Positions 48,438-60,015 of a stretch of 64,000 nt of DNA are shown here, one piece after another (within the stretch, counting starts at the first letter, position 1; each line of letters begins with the position of its first letter). The notes below the pieces were generated by a model that did no database searches, had not been told where the DNA came from, and was given only the letters and a program-made list of their open reading frames with translations. Made by a program: the position numbers and the translations under genes. The stretch is from assembly GCA_003116995.1 (NCBI GenBank), contig BDSL01000027.1:620001-684000 (forward strand), written 5' to 3'. Source of the DNA: Yamagishiella unicocca (Eukaryota; Chlorophyta; Chlorophyceae; Chlamydomonadales; Volvocaceae).

Positions 48438-49339
48438 TTGCAACGAGCCAGGCGCCGAAGACCACGTACGAGCGGGTAGGACGCGCGACAAGACAGTACG
48501 CTGTTACGAAATGTATTGCTGTCAGTCGATTAGCACGGGGTCCTTAAGCATTGTGGGCTAAATTGCATGTATCAGCAAGGCGCTTGGGCCTCAGGGCGAG
48601 AACAACCAACGAACTTGCTGCTGGGAATGAGTAAAACGAATAAGTATTACAAGCACCAGCTTTATACCACTAGCAGCTTAATACCAATTGACCACACGAC
48701 GTCGTCCGTCGTGCAAAAAGCTACCAGGCAGGTAGCCGATACCGCCGTACCGAAACCAGAGCCTCGTTAGCACTTCAGTCACGTTTCTCGTGATGTTCGT
48801 CTCTCGTGGGTAGAGCCTTCTATCTAATGCGTTGAGTGTACTACGTTGCCCGTGTGGCGCCAGGGGACGCGGGGAACTGCCTGGGTTACACCTTTCGGGT
48901 TCAAAGCCGCAGGCGTCAATCTTCAAGTTAACTATGATTCCTTCTAGAATATTGTTTTAGGAAAGCCGTTGCGGGATTATGTCCGGGGCTAGCTCTTACC
49001 GGCTCCCGTCCGTCATAGCTAAAGATGTGTCCCATGGTAGCTGCTAATTATTGCATAAGCACAGACCAGAACGGACCACTTTGGAGACACGTTAAGCAGC
49101 ACTATGAGCGGACCTTGCGCCGCGGTGGGCGTCATCCCGCGTCCAGCGGAGCCGCAGGAGCACTCGATAGCAGTCGGAAGGACGCAGCAGATCTCGGAGA
49201 GACGCAGCAGCTTCGCATTTATCCAGTACAACACACACCATACTCAGCGTCTGCTTAAATGAGGACATAAAGGGACCGCGTAGCGCCGCTGTCCCCGCTG
49301 AAACCCCTCGGGATTCCCGTCCTACTGATGTTATCGTGG
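48438..49339. other. Upstream flank of the subtilase gene
   Basis: This should contain the promoter of the minus-strand subtilase. Nothing else was recognised. The part at 49100-49330 may be decayed continuation of the H4 relic, but no H4 residues could be aligned there by eye. Confidence 0.45.
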
Positions 49340-49415
49340 AGCTCCGGAGCATCTTGCGGTGGCGCTTGCCGCTGCCATTACCGAGGCCCTTACCACCCTT
49401 GCCATGACCGTGCAT
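49340..49415 (-). pseudogene. Histone H4 relic (N-terminal part)
   Basis: Minus strand from ATG at 49415: the frame reads [20 protein letters not shown], matching the H4 N-terminal tail apart from a few substitutions (Arg-3 to His, Lys to Asn, Val to Met). After that the frame is lost: a GATAACATC (Asp-Asn-Ile of H4) follows in another frame after a short insertion, and the rest of the fold is not recognisable. About 22 codons survive. Confidence 0.88.
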
Positions 49416-49595
49416 GGATGCCCCGTGTTAAAGCTACGGACAAGAGCTCCGTGCACAGTTGCGAAATGTATCGTTCCCTCCCACCTCCTCTTTAGGCACC
49501 CCTATATCGTGTGGTCACCTACGGTTGCCCTTGACTACTTGCGGTGCGTGTGTATTAGTCCAGTTCCCAATATTTGGACAACCTGCCGAATAACC

Positions 49596-49770
49596 AGTAC
49601 CTCGAAGCAGACTGCTCGCAAGACCACTGGCGGCGAGGGCCCCCGCAGGCAGTTGGCCACCAAGGCTGCTCGCAAAACCCCAGCCACCGGTGGCTTGAAG
49701 AAGCCTTCGTGTCCTGGCGAGGTCGTTTGTCCGCAGTCTCGAGCCCACTACGACGGGGTTCATCATGGGG
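49596..49770 (+). pseudogene. Histone H3 relic (N-terminal part)
   Basis: The plus-strand frame gives [22 protein letters not shown] and [10 protein letters not shown], clearly the H3 tail. The start codon and first residues are mutated (Ser-Thr-Ser for Ala-Arg-Thr), Lys-14 is Glu and Lys-18 is Arg. Beyond Lys-Lys-Pro only scattered similarity remains. Together with the H4 relic 180 bp away on the opposite strand it preserves the divergent H4-H3 arrangement typical of volvocine histone clusters. Confidence 0.9.
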
Positions 49771-51468
49771 TGCCCGCTAAGTCGTTTGACATGTGCGCGT
49801 TATCCTCCCCCACTCGCGGTCGCTGTGTTGCACCGTTTGAGGGTGTTGGCAACCTGCCTCACATGGTCCTCCCTGTGCCTCCCCATACAACTCGGCTGGA
49901 TACTGCCCAAACATTCTCACCTAAAATAACACCAGTAGTATCAACACGTGGGATTATAAGCCGCCTCCCTTGCGGCTAGCCCCACATCTCGGGTTCATTG
50001 CCTCTATGTGGGCAGGGTATGGGAGGACAGCGTGTCCAAACGCTGGCGAGCTTTGGGACAGGCCGTTGCGCCTCCGAGGATTCCACTTCCGCCACGCTCC
50101 GCCCCTTTAGACCCCTTTCCACCCTACTTCAACCGGCAGCCATCAGCGCGCACTGCCCCCTCCACCCCTTTTGCCAGTCAAGGTGGGTGAAGTATCCCCC
50201 CTCCGAGGCAACGGTCTGTATGCGGGCTGGGACGGGGGCACGGGGCGGGGCTTCGATCGGCTTCGACGAGGTGGGGCGAGACGCCCCATCATGTCCAGCC
50301 GACAATCCAAGTTCTGCCATATGCGCTCCAATGCTAACGCAACAAGAGTTTTCCTTCCCTCTAGCACGCCGTCGACGGGCCCCGTCCACAGGTTTCCCGA
50401 TAGCTAGTCAACCCAAGTTCTCCGGCATGCACAAACGCGTGTCCGAACACAATTCGCCGGCTAGTTTCTGCCCTAAGCCACACCTATGTCGTGCAACCAG
50501 GTCTTCTCGCCAACCCCCCTCGGCTTGCGGCATGTGGAGCACTGCAGTTGAGGCAGTGTGTGTGGGGGCTGGACGGACGGGCATGTTTAAAATGCGAGCT
50601 AAGGTCCGTGCATAAAACATATTCTAAAAACGTGCACGGGCACACATGGTATTGCGTGAACGGGAACACATGGTATTGCGCTCATGATGTCATGCGATTG
50701 AACGTCACAACTCACAAGTGATAACAACGTGTACAACAGGATGGAGGTGCCGGTTTTGGCTTGACTTCTGCCTTCGAAGCTGCTTCCAGTAAACAGCAGA
50801 TGGCACACTGCCAGGCATAACTTCGAGGACATGGACGGTAATGGTTGGCCTTCGGGAGGCCCCCCCCATCCTTGCCAGTGAAAGTACGCATTGCGCTATT
50901 GGCAGTACTTTTGGTTAGCATCTAATGCCAGGCGAATTCATACTGTCTGCTTTCGGTACTTGCTCTTTAGTTTCTTTGGGCCTTGAAATTGACTTAACTT
51001 CCACCTTGGCCTAACCTTCGTTCTACCTGCCGGACAGCTCGGGGAACATACCGACCGCAGTCCTTTAACCTTCGTTGTAAGAGTCCTATGTTTCGCTACT
51101 GTGTTTAGGCTATGCAGCAGATAGACGGGATTGCCTAGTCAGCGTTGGAACATGCATCATACAGACTTGCCCACCCGAGAGTAGGGCATTGTCATAAAGA
51201 AGTATCTGCTCGCTTATAGAGGGGGTTAAGCCCTTCGTGAGCTTCTATATACGATGTCGGACAAGTCATTCCCTAGTAAGTACACTCTACCCGACCGCTC
51301 CCTTCGCTCAGGGCATAGTGCGTACCCAGGCTGGCTTCACCCATTGTTGTCACCTAGAGATGTCTATTACTAGAATTTAATAAGCGAAGACGTTTCCAGG
51401 AGAACCCCTCACCGCTGGCCTCGCATGGGGCGCTGCGCAGCAAGAATAATTCAATTCCACCAGCCATA
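49771..51468. other. Gene-poor stretch downstream of the H3 relic
   Basis: No supported coding frame. A small hairpin (AGCCGC, 7-nt loop, GCGGCT) lies at 49959-49977, about 190 bp past the H3 relic; it might be what remains of a histone 3' stem-loop, though sequence match to the canonical one is weak. Right end is the upstream flank of the DUF3754 gene. Confidence 0.4.
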
Positions 51469-54400
51469 ATGCTAACTACCTGTATCCCCACGGCACGCTC
51501 AATGTTAAACATGTTGAGCAAATTCGTCTTGACCACCCTCCCGCGTCCCTGCCCCGGTCCATTATCCCACGCCCACAGCTGCAACCCAGGAGCCAGCAGC
51601 ACCCCCTTCAAACCTTCCGCGGCCTTCCCCAAACGCTTTGACCCCGCTTTCACAGCGGCCCCAGCCTACCCTTCAGCAGCTCGGCCCTCGGAAGCTCGGC
51701 CCATCGCTATCAGCTTCCAGACTGCCGCTATCACCTCCCATTATCCCGCCAATCATCCGCCAACCTGCACCGCCGCCCGAGCCAGAGCCTGAGCATTCCG
51801 CGCGGCCGCAACCCTCCGGATCGCCGACGGAGCATCCTCCGGCACCAGCATCAGCACCGGGCCCGCTCGCTACTGTGTTCCCGAGCGACGCACGCCAGCC
51901 CGCCAGCATCGATGGCCTCGTCAGCCCGGCGGCCGCCGCTCCAGCGGCCCCAGGCGCTCCGAAACCGCCCCCGCTGCGCGACCACTCAGACGCGCCGGCC
52001 GGCGCCAACCAGCCCGAGCCCCAACAGGCGCCCCTCCCTGGCGCCGTTCCAGGAACGCCCGCCGGTGCCCGACCCCAGGCCTCGGCCGTCAGCGCGCGTG
52101 TGGGCTCCAGAACTCCGCCGTCGGGCCCGCCGCCGATCTCTGCGCTGCAAGAAGCCGCGGTCGCCGGTGATGGGCGCACGGTTGAGGAGTACATCCCCTT
52201 TGGCTTCGTGGAGCTAAGAGGTGCGCGCGGGCTGAGGAAAGAAAGCCCGTGGACTAGGAAGCCGAGGAGGGGGGCGTGCGGTGTGCGAGGGCGGGCAGGT
52301 GGCGAGAGGAGGAACAGGGGGAGCACCTTTGCGAGGCAGAGCTTGTTTTCTCAGGGGGAAATTCAGTTAGGCGTTGGCGTGCTTACCATGTAGTGTTAAG
52401 GGACTTCAGTACAGCTGTAGCGCCAAGCTCAGGCCTTGAGGGGGCGAAAAGCCAGAGCAAGGGGGATCGGGGAGCAGCCGGCAGGGGAATGGGGTTCACA
52501 CCGCCTTCCTGCCCGCCTGCATTCACCCGCTGCGATGCCCCGCCCTCAACTCATACCCGCTCCCCCCTCTCGCTCCCCCCTGCCCACGCACACATACACA
52601 CGTGCAGGGAAGCTGCTGGCCGACCACAGGGACGTGTTCGCCGACGCGGAAGTACAGAAAAAGTTTTTAGAGCTGTGCAAGTGGATGTCGCTGAGGAACT
52701 CCCTGCGGTCAGTGGTTGGGGGGTGAAGAGATAATCCACGAATCCACGGCCGACAAACCGGGGGGCGCTGAGGAATTCCCTGCAATCAGTGGTGGTGTGG
52801 GTTTATTGCGGAAACGGGCCTTATGAATAGGATTAGGGAGGACTGGAGAAGGCACAGCCCGCCTCACACGTGTAATTTGGCCGCCTCACTTGTCGGAGCC
52901 AACCAACGAACTTACCGACTATCTAACCTCAACCAACCAACCAAGCAAGCAACCAACTGACCAATGGTGGCAAACGAACCCACGGCAGGCTGGAAATCGA
53001 CTATGGCGATGCTCATGAGAAGTACGCACTGCTGGATCCTGATAAGGACACCTTGGCGTTCAGAGCCGCAGCCGCTGACGGCACAAACGGCAGCCCGGCC
53101 GCCACCCCCGCGAAGAACCTCATACCGAAGTACGCAGCGCACGCCGGGTGTCGCGGTGTCGATGTTTGGGTGTGTCGGGGCCGTTCTGGGGATGGGTGTA
53201 CGACGGGCACACGGACGCCATGACGACGTAAGGCCCAAGGGATCCCGGGGGCGGGGAGCGCTGTCAATGTGGGGCTGCCCATGCCTCCCGTGTTGGCACC
53301 TGAACCGCCGCTCGAGTGCCCCTGCCTGCCCGACTGCCTGCCTGCCCGACTGCCTGCATACCCGTCTGCCTGCCTGCCCGACTGCCTACCCGACTCCTGC
53401 CTGTCCGACCGAACCAACCGACCGAGGATGATCGGCTGACCGGCCGCGCGCAGGGTGAGCATCACCGCCATGGTTCGCGCCCTTGAGAGTGAAATGGACG
53501 ACATCTTGGAGCGGGCGGAGTTCTCGGAGCTGCCCAAGGAGGATCTGGAGAAGGTGCGGCCGGGGGATGGGGGCCTGGCTGTGTGCGTGTGCATGTGGGT
53601 GAGAACGGAGAACGAAGCGGGGCCCGGGAGTGGGCTGGAGAAGGGCTGGTGAGCGGGAGAGGGGGAGGGGACGCCCGTGGTGTATGCCGTGATTCGGTCG
53701 TCCCCCCTCTCCCACGCACAAAACACGAGGCTCAGCAGTAAAACACACGCGCCCTCCGTGGTCCGTGTGCAGGCAAAGAACGACAAGAGCCTGATGGGGG
53801 TCGACGTCATCTCTGCCTCGGACGAGTTCCTCGAGTACCGGCTACATTACAGGGGCACGCGATCCAAGAAGGTGCCCCGGGGGATGAAGGGGAAGTGGGG
53901 GAGGGAAGGGGGAGCAGGGGAGAGGAAGGGAGAGCGGAAATGACGAAAGGGGGTAGGGTGGACGGACGGGGAGGGGCGGACTGGGAGGGACGCGGTTTGA
54001 TGGACGACCGGGCCGCCACAAACCAGCCGCGATTCCAAACGAATGTGCCAAACGTTTCATGATAGGCTTTAGTTCTCAGTGCCGACTTACTGGGTTCCAC
54101 TCTAACCCAGTCGCTTGGGAGGGTTGCAAGGAAAACCCGAGTACCAAAGGAAAACCGTTTAGGACATACGGGTGGGGATGTATGCTGGACAACTTGGTTG
54201 TTGAAACTAAAGTTCGGAGGTCGCTTGGGAGGGAAGGTGCTCTGACCAGCTGGACCTACGAATCCACGCAGATTGAGTGGCGTCGCTGGGGCCTCTTCAA
54301 GCGTCAGATCCAGATGCACGTGTATGAGCGACTGGCCATCAGCTTCAGGTTTGTGAGGGGGGTCGTGGCAGCTGGGTTGGGCGGGTGTGCGTGGCTTGCT

Positions 54401-57400
54401 GTGCAGCGGCGGTGCGTCATGCGCGTCGTACTTGCCTTCTTTCAATTTACGTTACCTACCTGCCCCCCCGCCCAACCCACGTCGCCCACCCCCCTTAACC
54501 CCAATGCCGCGCCCATGCGCGCCTTCCGTACATCGTGTACGACAGGCTCAAGAAGCCGGTGTGTGATAAAGACGCGCCGGCCGACGACAACATCGTGGCT
54601 GGAGTGGACACGAGACCGTGGTACAAGAAGGTCTTCTGGTGAGTGTCTCCAGGGGCTAAGGAAGCTGTGGAAGCTGAGGGGGTGGGGGGGAGGTCTGAGG
54701 AAGCTGAGAGGGCGCCGAGGCCGGGCTGAGGAATCTGAGGGGGCGCCGGGCGCGGGCTGAGGAAGCTGGGGCGCGGGAGTGGAGGGACTGGTGGGCGAAG
54801 TTGGTCCAGACCAATGGGTGCTGCGGGCATTGGCATGGCTAACAGCGGTTGCTGCAAACCAGGATCTACATACCCTCCTTCCGTCCGCGCAAACCATTAC
54901 CCCCCCACACACAAACACATTACCCATCCCACTCTTCTTCCGCCCGCGCCCTCTCGTCACCCTCTTTCCCTCTCCCCCAGCGGCTCCAAGGCTTCCGTTT
55001 CCCCCTCCCTTCTAGAGCTGCGTGACGAGTACGTGTACATGAAGTTGTTCAAGGACGTGCTGCAGTGTGACGTGGACATGCTGCTGCCGGGAGCGGTCAT
55101 CAAGTTCACGTGGTTCGACTACGTGAGCTCGGCAGCGGGGTAGGGGACAGGGGGAGGCGGAAGCGCCGAACGCGTTTTGGGCACGTGAGACGAAGCACCG
55201 GACGGGCTTGTAAAAAGGCTGGGGCGGGTGGGAGAGGGTATAAGGAGGGCGGCGAGGGGCCCCTCTCATATCGGAGTCGGAGACGGTCGTTTGAGCAATT
55301 CCAGGCGGGGGAGAAGGTTGGGACTTGGGAGGGCACCCGTGGGCCGCCACATGTAGAGAAGAAAAGCCTAGAAGAGGAGAAGGTTTTGAACGATGGTTGG
55401 ACGCTGCGTTGCCCGAATAACTTCGTTTAAATTAGTATCCTTAAGCCTGAGGATGAGTTCAGTCAGGGAGGGAGGACAGGGGGAGGGGTGTGGAGATGGC
55501 CGCAGCATGAATTCATAAGTCCTAAGTAAGTCCTAAGCACTGGGCATTAAGCAGCATCGCACCGTCACGCCCCTTGCCTCTCCAACCCGCACCGCCGCAG
55601 CTTATGATTTGGGTGCCCATCCTCTTCGGTGTGGGCATGGCCATCTGGAAGGCTGTCTCCGGCACCATTGACTTCTCCAACCTCATGAACGCGCTGCTGT
55701 CGGTGGTGCTCATCGTCATGCCCATCACGTGGTACGACAACCAACACTGGCCGTGATGCCGTACCTGCCCCGCTGGCAGAGAGACCGTGTCCGCATGCAC
55801 TGGGGGTTCAGGGACGTGCCAACCCACCTGCTGCTGCTGCTACTGCCACGCTGTCTCCTCCTGCTGCTGCTGCTGCTGCAATGCTCCCTCCTCCTGTTGC
55901 TGTTCCTGCCACGCTGTCTCCTCCTGCTGCTGCTGCTGCCACGCTCCCTCCTCCTGCTGCTGCTACTGCCACGCTCTGCTGCTGTACCGATCCCGCTGCG
56001 GTACCCTCCCTGCTGCTGCCGCTGCGATGCGTTCATCGCCGCCTCGAAACACGGACTGACGTACGTGTCCTGCAACCGGTATCCAAACCCCCCTTCCTCC
56101 CCCACTGACCCATCGCCGTACATATCGTACAACCGTACTGCCGTACCGCTCCAGGGGCGTCCGCGCCTACATGGCCATCAAGGAGAAGGAGCGGCTCCAT
56201 CAGGCGCATCTGAACGCCATCTTCCTTACCCACAACCTCAACAACAACGCCGGCGTTATATCCCAGCTGCTGGACGAGGCGCAAGAGCAGGTGCGTACCC
56301 GCGGGGGGGGGGGCGAGAAGACCCGTGGGTCGGCACTGAAAAATAAAATCACTGGGGGAGGGGTCGGGGGCGCCGGCGACAGTAGCTGCTGCAGCAGCCC
56401 AGCCTCCCTCTGTCCCTTACCACAGCGGTGGCCACAGCCGCTAGCGCTCCCCCGATTGCCGCCTGCGTGTAACCGCATGTTCTGGGGTAGCGAAGTGGTG
56501 CGAGGTTGTGCGAGCTGGTGCGAGGTTGTGCGAGGTTGTGCGAGGTTGTGCGAGCTGGTGCGAGGTGGTGCGGACCTCCCCAGCCGGCAGCATCACTGAT
56601 ACGTGGCACCGCCCCTCCCCTCCCGCCGCCCCCTCGTGACGGTCGTCGTGGTCGTGGTGGTGGTGACGGTGGTGGCGGTGTTGGTGGTGTTGTGGGTCTC
56701 AGGAGGACAACGAGACCATGCTGGCATACTTCTTCCTGTGGGCGGGAGAAGCGAGCCCCAAGCAGATGCGCAAGATCGAGCTGGACCGTGCAGTGGAGAC
56801 GTACTTGCAGGTGCGTGGGGGGTGAAAGGAAATCCGTGGTCCGACAGACCAACCACGGAAAAAGAGAGATGGAGATGGACCAAAGGTGCAGAGGGTTTGC
56901 ATGTGGAGGTGCGGAGAGATGAAGAACCGGAGGCTTCCTTTTTCCCTTTGGGGAAGAAAAGGAGGCAATTATTCTTTTCCAAAGGGGGAACCGAAGGGGG
57001 AACCGAATTGGGACGACGGTGGCGGTGCGTCCACAGGTGGAGGCGAGGGAGAGGGAGTAGGTAGGGGAGGGCAAAGGAAGGAAGCAAGCGAAGAAAAAGT
57101 GGACTCGGGGGCAGGCAGGAGGTGCTTGCGCTCCCAGGAAGGGGCGCGCGCGCGAGTGGATGACGTGACGCGCCTGCTCCAGCGTCAACCCCAGTCCCTG
57201 CCGTACGCCGTACCATGCCGTACGCCGTACTCTTGTCGTACGCACAGCGCACGCTGGACGACCTGGGTGTGGCGATCCGCATGGACTATGAGGTTGTGGA
57301 CTCGATCGTCAAGCTGGAGCGGCTGGGGCTGCTGCGCGTCACTCGAGGGGCGGACCTCGAGACCCGGCTACAGGTGGGCGGCATAGAAACGCATTTTTTA

Positions 57401-58407
57401 ATTTTAACAAAAAACGCATTGTTTTACAAACTATTTGTTTGCCGCCTGTAAAAAAAGAAACCGGTAGCCTTGATAATAGGAGCTTCAGGCGGGGGGGACT
57501 GCGGCTGCCGCCTCGCCGATTAGTGGGCGCCGCCGAGTGGTGTCCGTACGTCCCACGTGGTGCGCCGTCCATTGTCGGTCGTACGCAGGCTCTGCCGCTG
57601 GACGAGGCGCTGGAGAAGGCCCACGTGCGGCACTTTGACGAGACCCGCGAGACCGCCCAGCCGGAGATTCCGCGGGCCAAGTCCAAGCGCCAGGGCAGCG
57701 TCAGCCTGTCGTGGTATGAGTGCGTCAACATATTCAGACCTACAGGTGCGCCCGCGGCCGCTGCGGCGCTGCTGCTGCCGCGACAGGTGCTGATACCGAT
57801 ATGCTGCACCCCACCGGCACCCCACGCAACCCACACGCACCCCACACGCACCCCACACCCTAACTCCCCGCGCCGCCAAACCCTAAACGCCCCGACCTGC
57901 AGGCCAGAAGTTCCGGTACTTCTGGAACGCCAACACGGGCGAGTCGCAGTACCACGAGCCGGACGAGCCGTTCGTCAAGCTCGGCACGGGCGTCGCCGTG
58001 GATTTCGAAGACGCGCACGTAAGCGGTTAGCGGTTTCCTAGACCGGCACGTTACCTCGGTGGGCCTTGTGTTGCGCGCAGGGTGCAAGGGGTCTGCATGG
58101 GATGTACGAAAGGGGATGATGCGGGGGGGAAGGGGCGCTGCATGGGATGTATGAAGGGGGGAGGATGCGGGAGGGGAGAGTGGCGACGCCGGCACCACAC
58201 GTCGCGGCGGCACGCGAAGCCACCACGCAACTGGGTCGCAGCATCTGCAGCTCCACACCCGCGCTGAGTCACTGAGGCATCGCACCCATGTTGCCTCCGC
58301 GTCTGCTGCCGCTGCTGCTGCTGCCGACCTGTTTATTTCTTCCGCAGGGCGAAGATCTGGTGGACCCTGCCAAGCACGCGCCCATCAAGCACGCAAAGAC
58401 AACCTAG
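51469..58407 (+). CDS. TMEM143/DUF3754-type membrane protein with Pro-rich N-terminus and WW-like C-terminal motif
   Basis: Exons: about 51469-52220, then 52608-52707, 52989-53147, 53454-53553, 53773-53871, about 54250-54348, about 54526-54638, 54981-55122, 55601-55731, 56155-56290, 56703-56810, 57248-57373, 57589-57745, 57903-58018 and 58348-58407 (TAG). Family blocks in order: FLEYRLHYRG, YERLAISFR, DEYVYMKLFKDVLQCDVDML with LPG, two hydrophobic helices in exon 55601-55731 (IWVPILFGVGMAIW and LLSVVLIVMPI), HNLNNNAGVISQLLDEAQEQ and ETMLAYFFLWAG. Relatives are inner-membrane proteins of mitochondria or plastids with unknown biochemical role. The start MLNMLSKFVLTTLPRPCPG could be an organelle leader, but it is in a different frame from the Pro/Ala-rich stretch that follows, so a splice or sequence error is needed near 51530-51640. 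The end carries FRYFWNANTGESQYHEP, which resembles half a WW domain. The 54526 exon lacks an AG acceptor. Confidence 0.85.
53311..53412. repeat. CTGCCTGCCCGA-type tandem repeat
   Basis: Imperfect 8-12-bp units (CTGCCTGCC, CGACTGCC) in an intron of the DUF3754 gene, ending about 40 bp before the acceptor at 53453. Confidence 0.8.
54064..54110 (+). repeat. Intron-borne dispersed element, copy 5
   Basis: DUF3754 gene intron. It has TTTAGTTCTCAGTGCCGACT then TACTGGGTTCCACTCTAACC, the same order as the other copies but with more changes. It is followed by a short direct repeat, GTCGCTTGGGAGGG, at about 54111 and 54220. Confidence 0.65.
55830..56035. repeat. CTG-rich compound tandem repeat
   Basis: Runs of CTGCTG alternate with a CCACGCTGTCTCCTC-like segment (about five compound units) in the intron between 55731 and 56155 of the DUF3754 gene. 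Confidence 0.85.
56315..56353 (-). repeat. Intron-borne dispersed element, copy 6
   Basis: On the minus strand: GATTTTATTTTTCAGTGCCG then ACCCACGGGTCTTCTC, directly after the splice donor at 56291 of the DUF3754 gene. One of the closest copies to the one at 43671. Confidence 0.75.
56497..56575. repeat. GTGCGAGGTT tandem repeat
   Basis: About seven units of GTGCGAG(G/C)T(T/G)(G) in a DUF3754 gene intron. Confidence 0.8.
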
Positions 58408-59754
58408 TGACGCGTCTGCCAGGGAGCCGCCTTTCTGGCCCTGAAGCGGTTACGACGGCGAGAGCACCATTGCCACGCCTCCTTGGACTGGCCGGATGTG
58501 CGCCAAACCGATACGCGCAAGTACAAACACCGCTAGAGCGTAGTGATGTATAGTGAGTAATGTTTTTAATGTTGTGGTTTGGGCCGTGGCTCTTTGTTTT
58601 CATATGGCATACGCATGTCGTGCATACGTCTTGTTATTGTGTCCGTCATGGCTACATCCTTTCTATGGACACGTGGAACAACGAAAAGCGTTATTTTTCA
58701 AATTACCGATATGTCGGACCTGCTTTGCTGTCGTACAAGCAGGCAGGCACTTTCCGCTGCCTCTTACGGCCGCTACCACAACCGCTGCCGGCATGGGCGC
58801 CCGGTCCTTGTGACCTCCTGTGCCTTGAGGCTGTGACTTGCGGGGACCTGACAGCAACAGACGTGCATAGTGACCTGAACGCAACAGGCCTGCATGGACG
58901 CATATTCAAATTGGGCGATATGAATGTTTGGTTGGATGCCCCGCAGTGCATATTTGGGTGGACCTAGCTGTTATGGTGCGGTGGCGCTGACGGCTCCATT
59001 TCGCATCACCTCACATGTCAGGGTGGCAGCCGGGCAGGCTGGCGCGCTCGCTTGCCTGGTTCTCCTTGGCGTGCCAGGTGGTGGCCCTCAGGCGCCCATC
59101 CCTCATCCAAGGACATGTACGAGGTATCGGCTCTCGGCTATCGAACACGTGTTCTTTTTGTGTGGAGGTTTTGTGCTGACTCATGCTCTGAGCGAGCGTT
59201 ACACCTACCCGTGGCGCCGGGGCGTGTCACGGGTACCGCAACACAAGACAAGCTACAAAACAACAAAACGACAAACAACGAGTGCACCATGGAGGTGATT
59301 GGACCCAGCTGACACGTGTTTTTTCTCCTGGACAGGGACCGGCGCGAATGAGCGCGACCGTGGCCCTCAGCGGGCGCACGCCGCGACGAATGTTGCTGGG
59401 TCCTGTCACGTTGTCCTACAGGATGACTGCGAGCGGAGGGGCCGCGTGCACTTGCGCCAGGGTGAAAGGGATGCCTGCTGTCCGGTTGGCGGGCCAGGTG
59501 TCTGGTCGGTCGTTCCGAGGGGGTTTGACAATTGCTGCGGGTGCAGTGGGTGATTGGGTATGGGTGCCGGCAGTACAGTCTTGGAATTTGGAAGCGTGGT
59601 GCCATTTGCTGGCTTGGTCGTGGTCTGGTACGGGCCGTACCGGAGCAGTCAATGTCGACCATTATCAGCTGTTAAAAGTGTACAGTGGCGCTCAGTTGCG
59701 CGTGTGCCTCCCTTAGCTACATGCCTAGCGCACCTGTCTCTTCCTGCGTCCCTT

Positions 59755-60015
59755 CCTGCGTCAGGTGATGTGCCTGCTGGATCTACTTTTCGGTCTGGAG
59801 CCCACTGTAACAGCCAGCTGCTGGGACTTCAGAGAATGCCTTACTCGCGTGGGATGAAATCGAATAGGTTGGACCGAAGTCTTCTACAGTTGGTCGTACG
59901 ACACCTCGCGTTTACAAGAGGCAAGGTGCAAACAGCGCTAACATAGTAGTACGTGTTACCATGGACCGCAGACCAAAAGGCAGAAGCACCAGGCACATCG
60001 CCGGACACTAAAGGA
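59755..60015. repeat. Inverted pair of the dispersed CCCACTGTAAC-type motif (copies 4 and 5)
   Basis: A plus-oriented copy at 59755-59825 (GGTGATGTGCCTGCTGGATC ... GGAGCCCACTGTAACAGCC) faces a minus-oriented copy at 60015-59945 (GGCGATGTGCCTGGTGCTTC ... GGTCCATGGTAACACGTAC) with about 120 bp between them. The two arms are diverged but clearly related and could be terminal inverted repeats of a small non-autonomous element. Confidence 0.65.

Noticed and set aside
49359..49979. 206-residue frame containing the H3 tail
   Set aside because: The H3-like part is only about 40 residues, lacks a proper start and the fold; the rest is chance open frame. Called a relic instead of a gene.
59282..59716. 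145-residue plus-strand frame
   Set aside because: No leader, no motif, no second exon found; composition fits random G/C-rich sequence.
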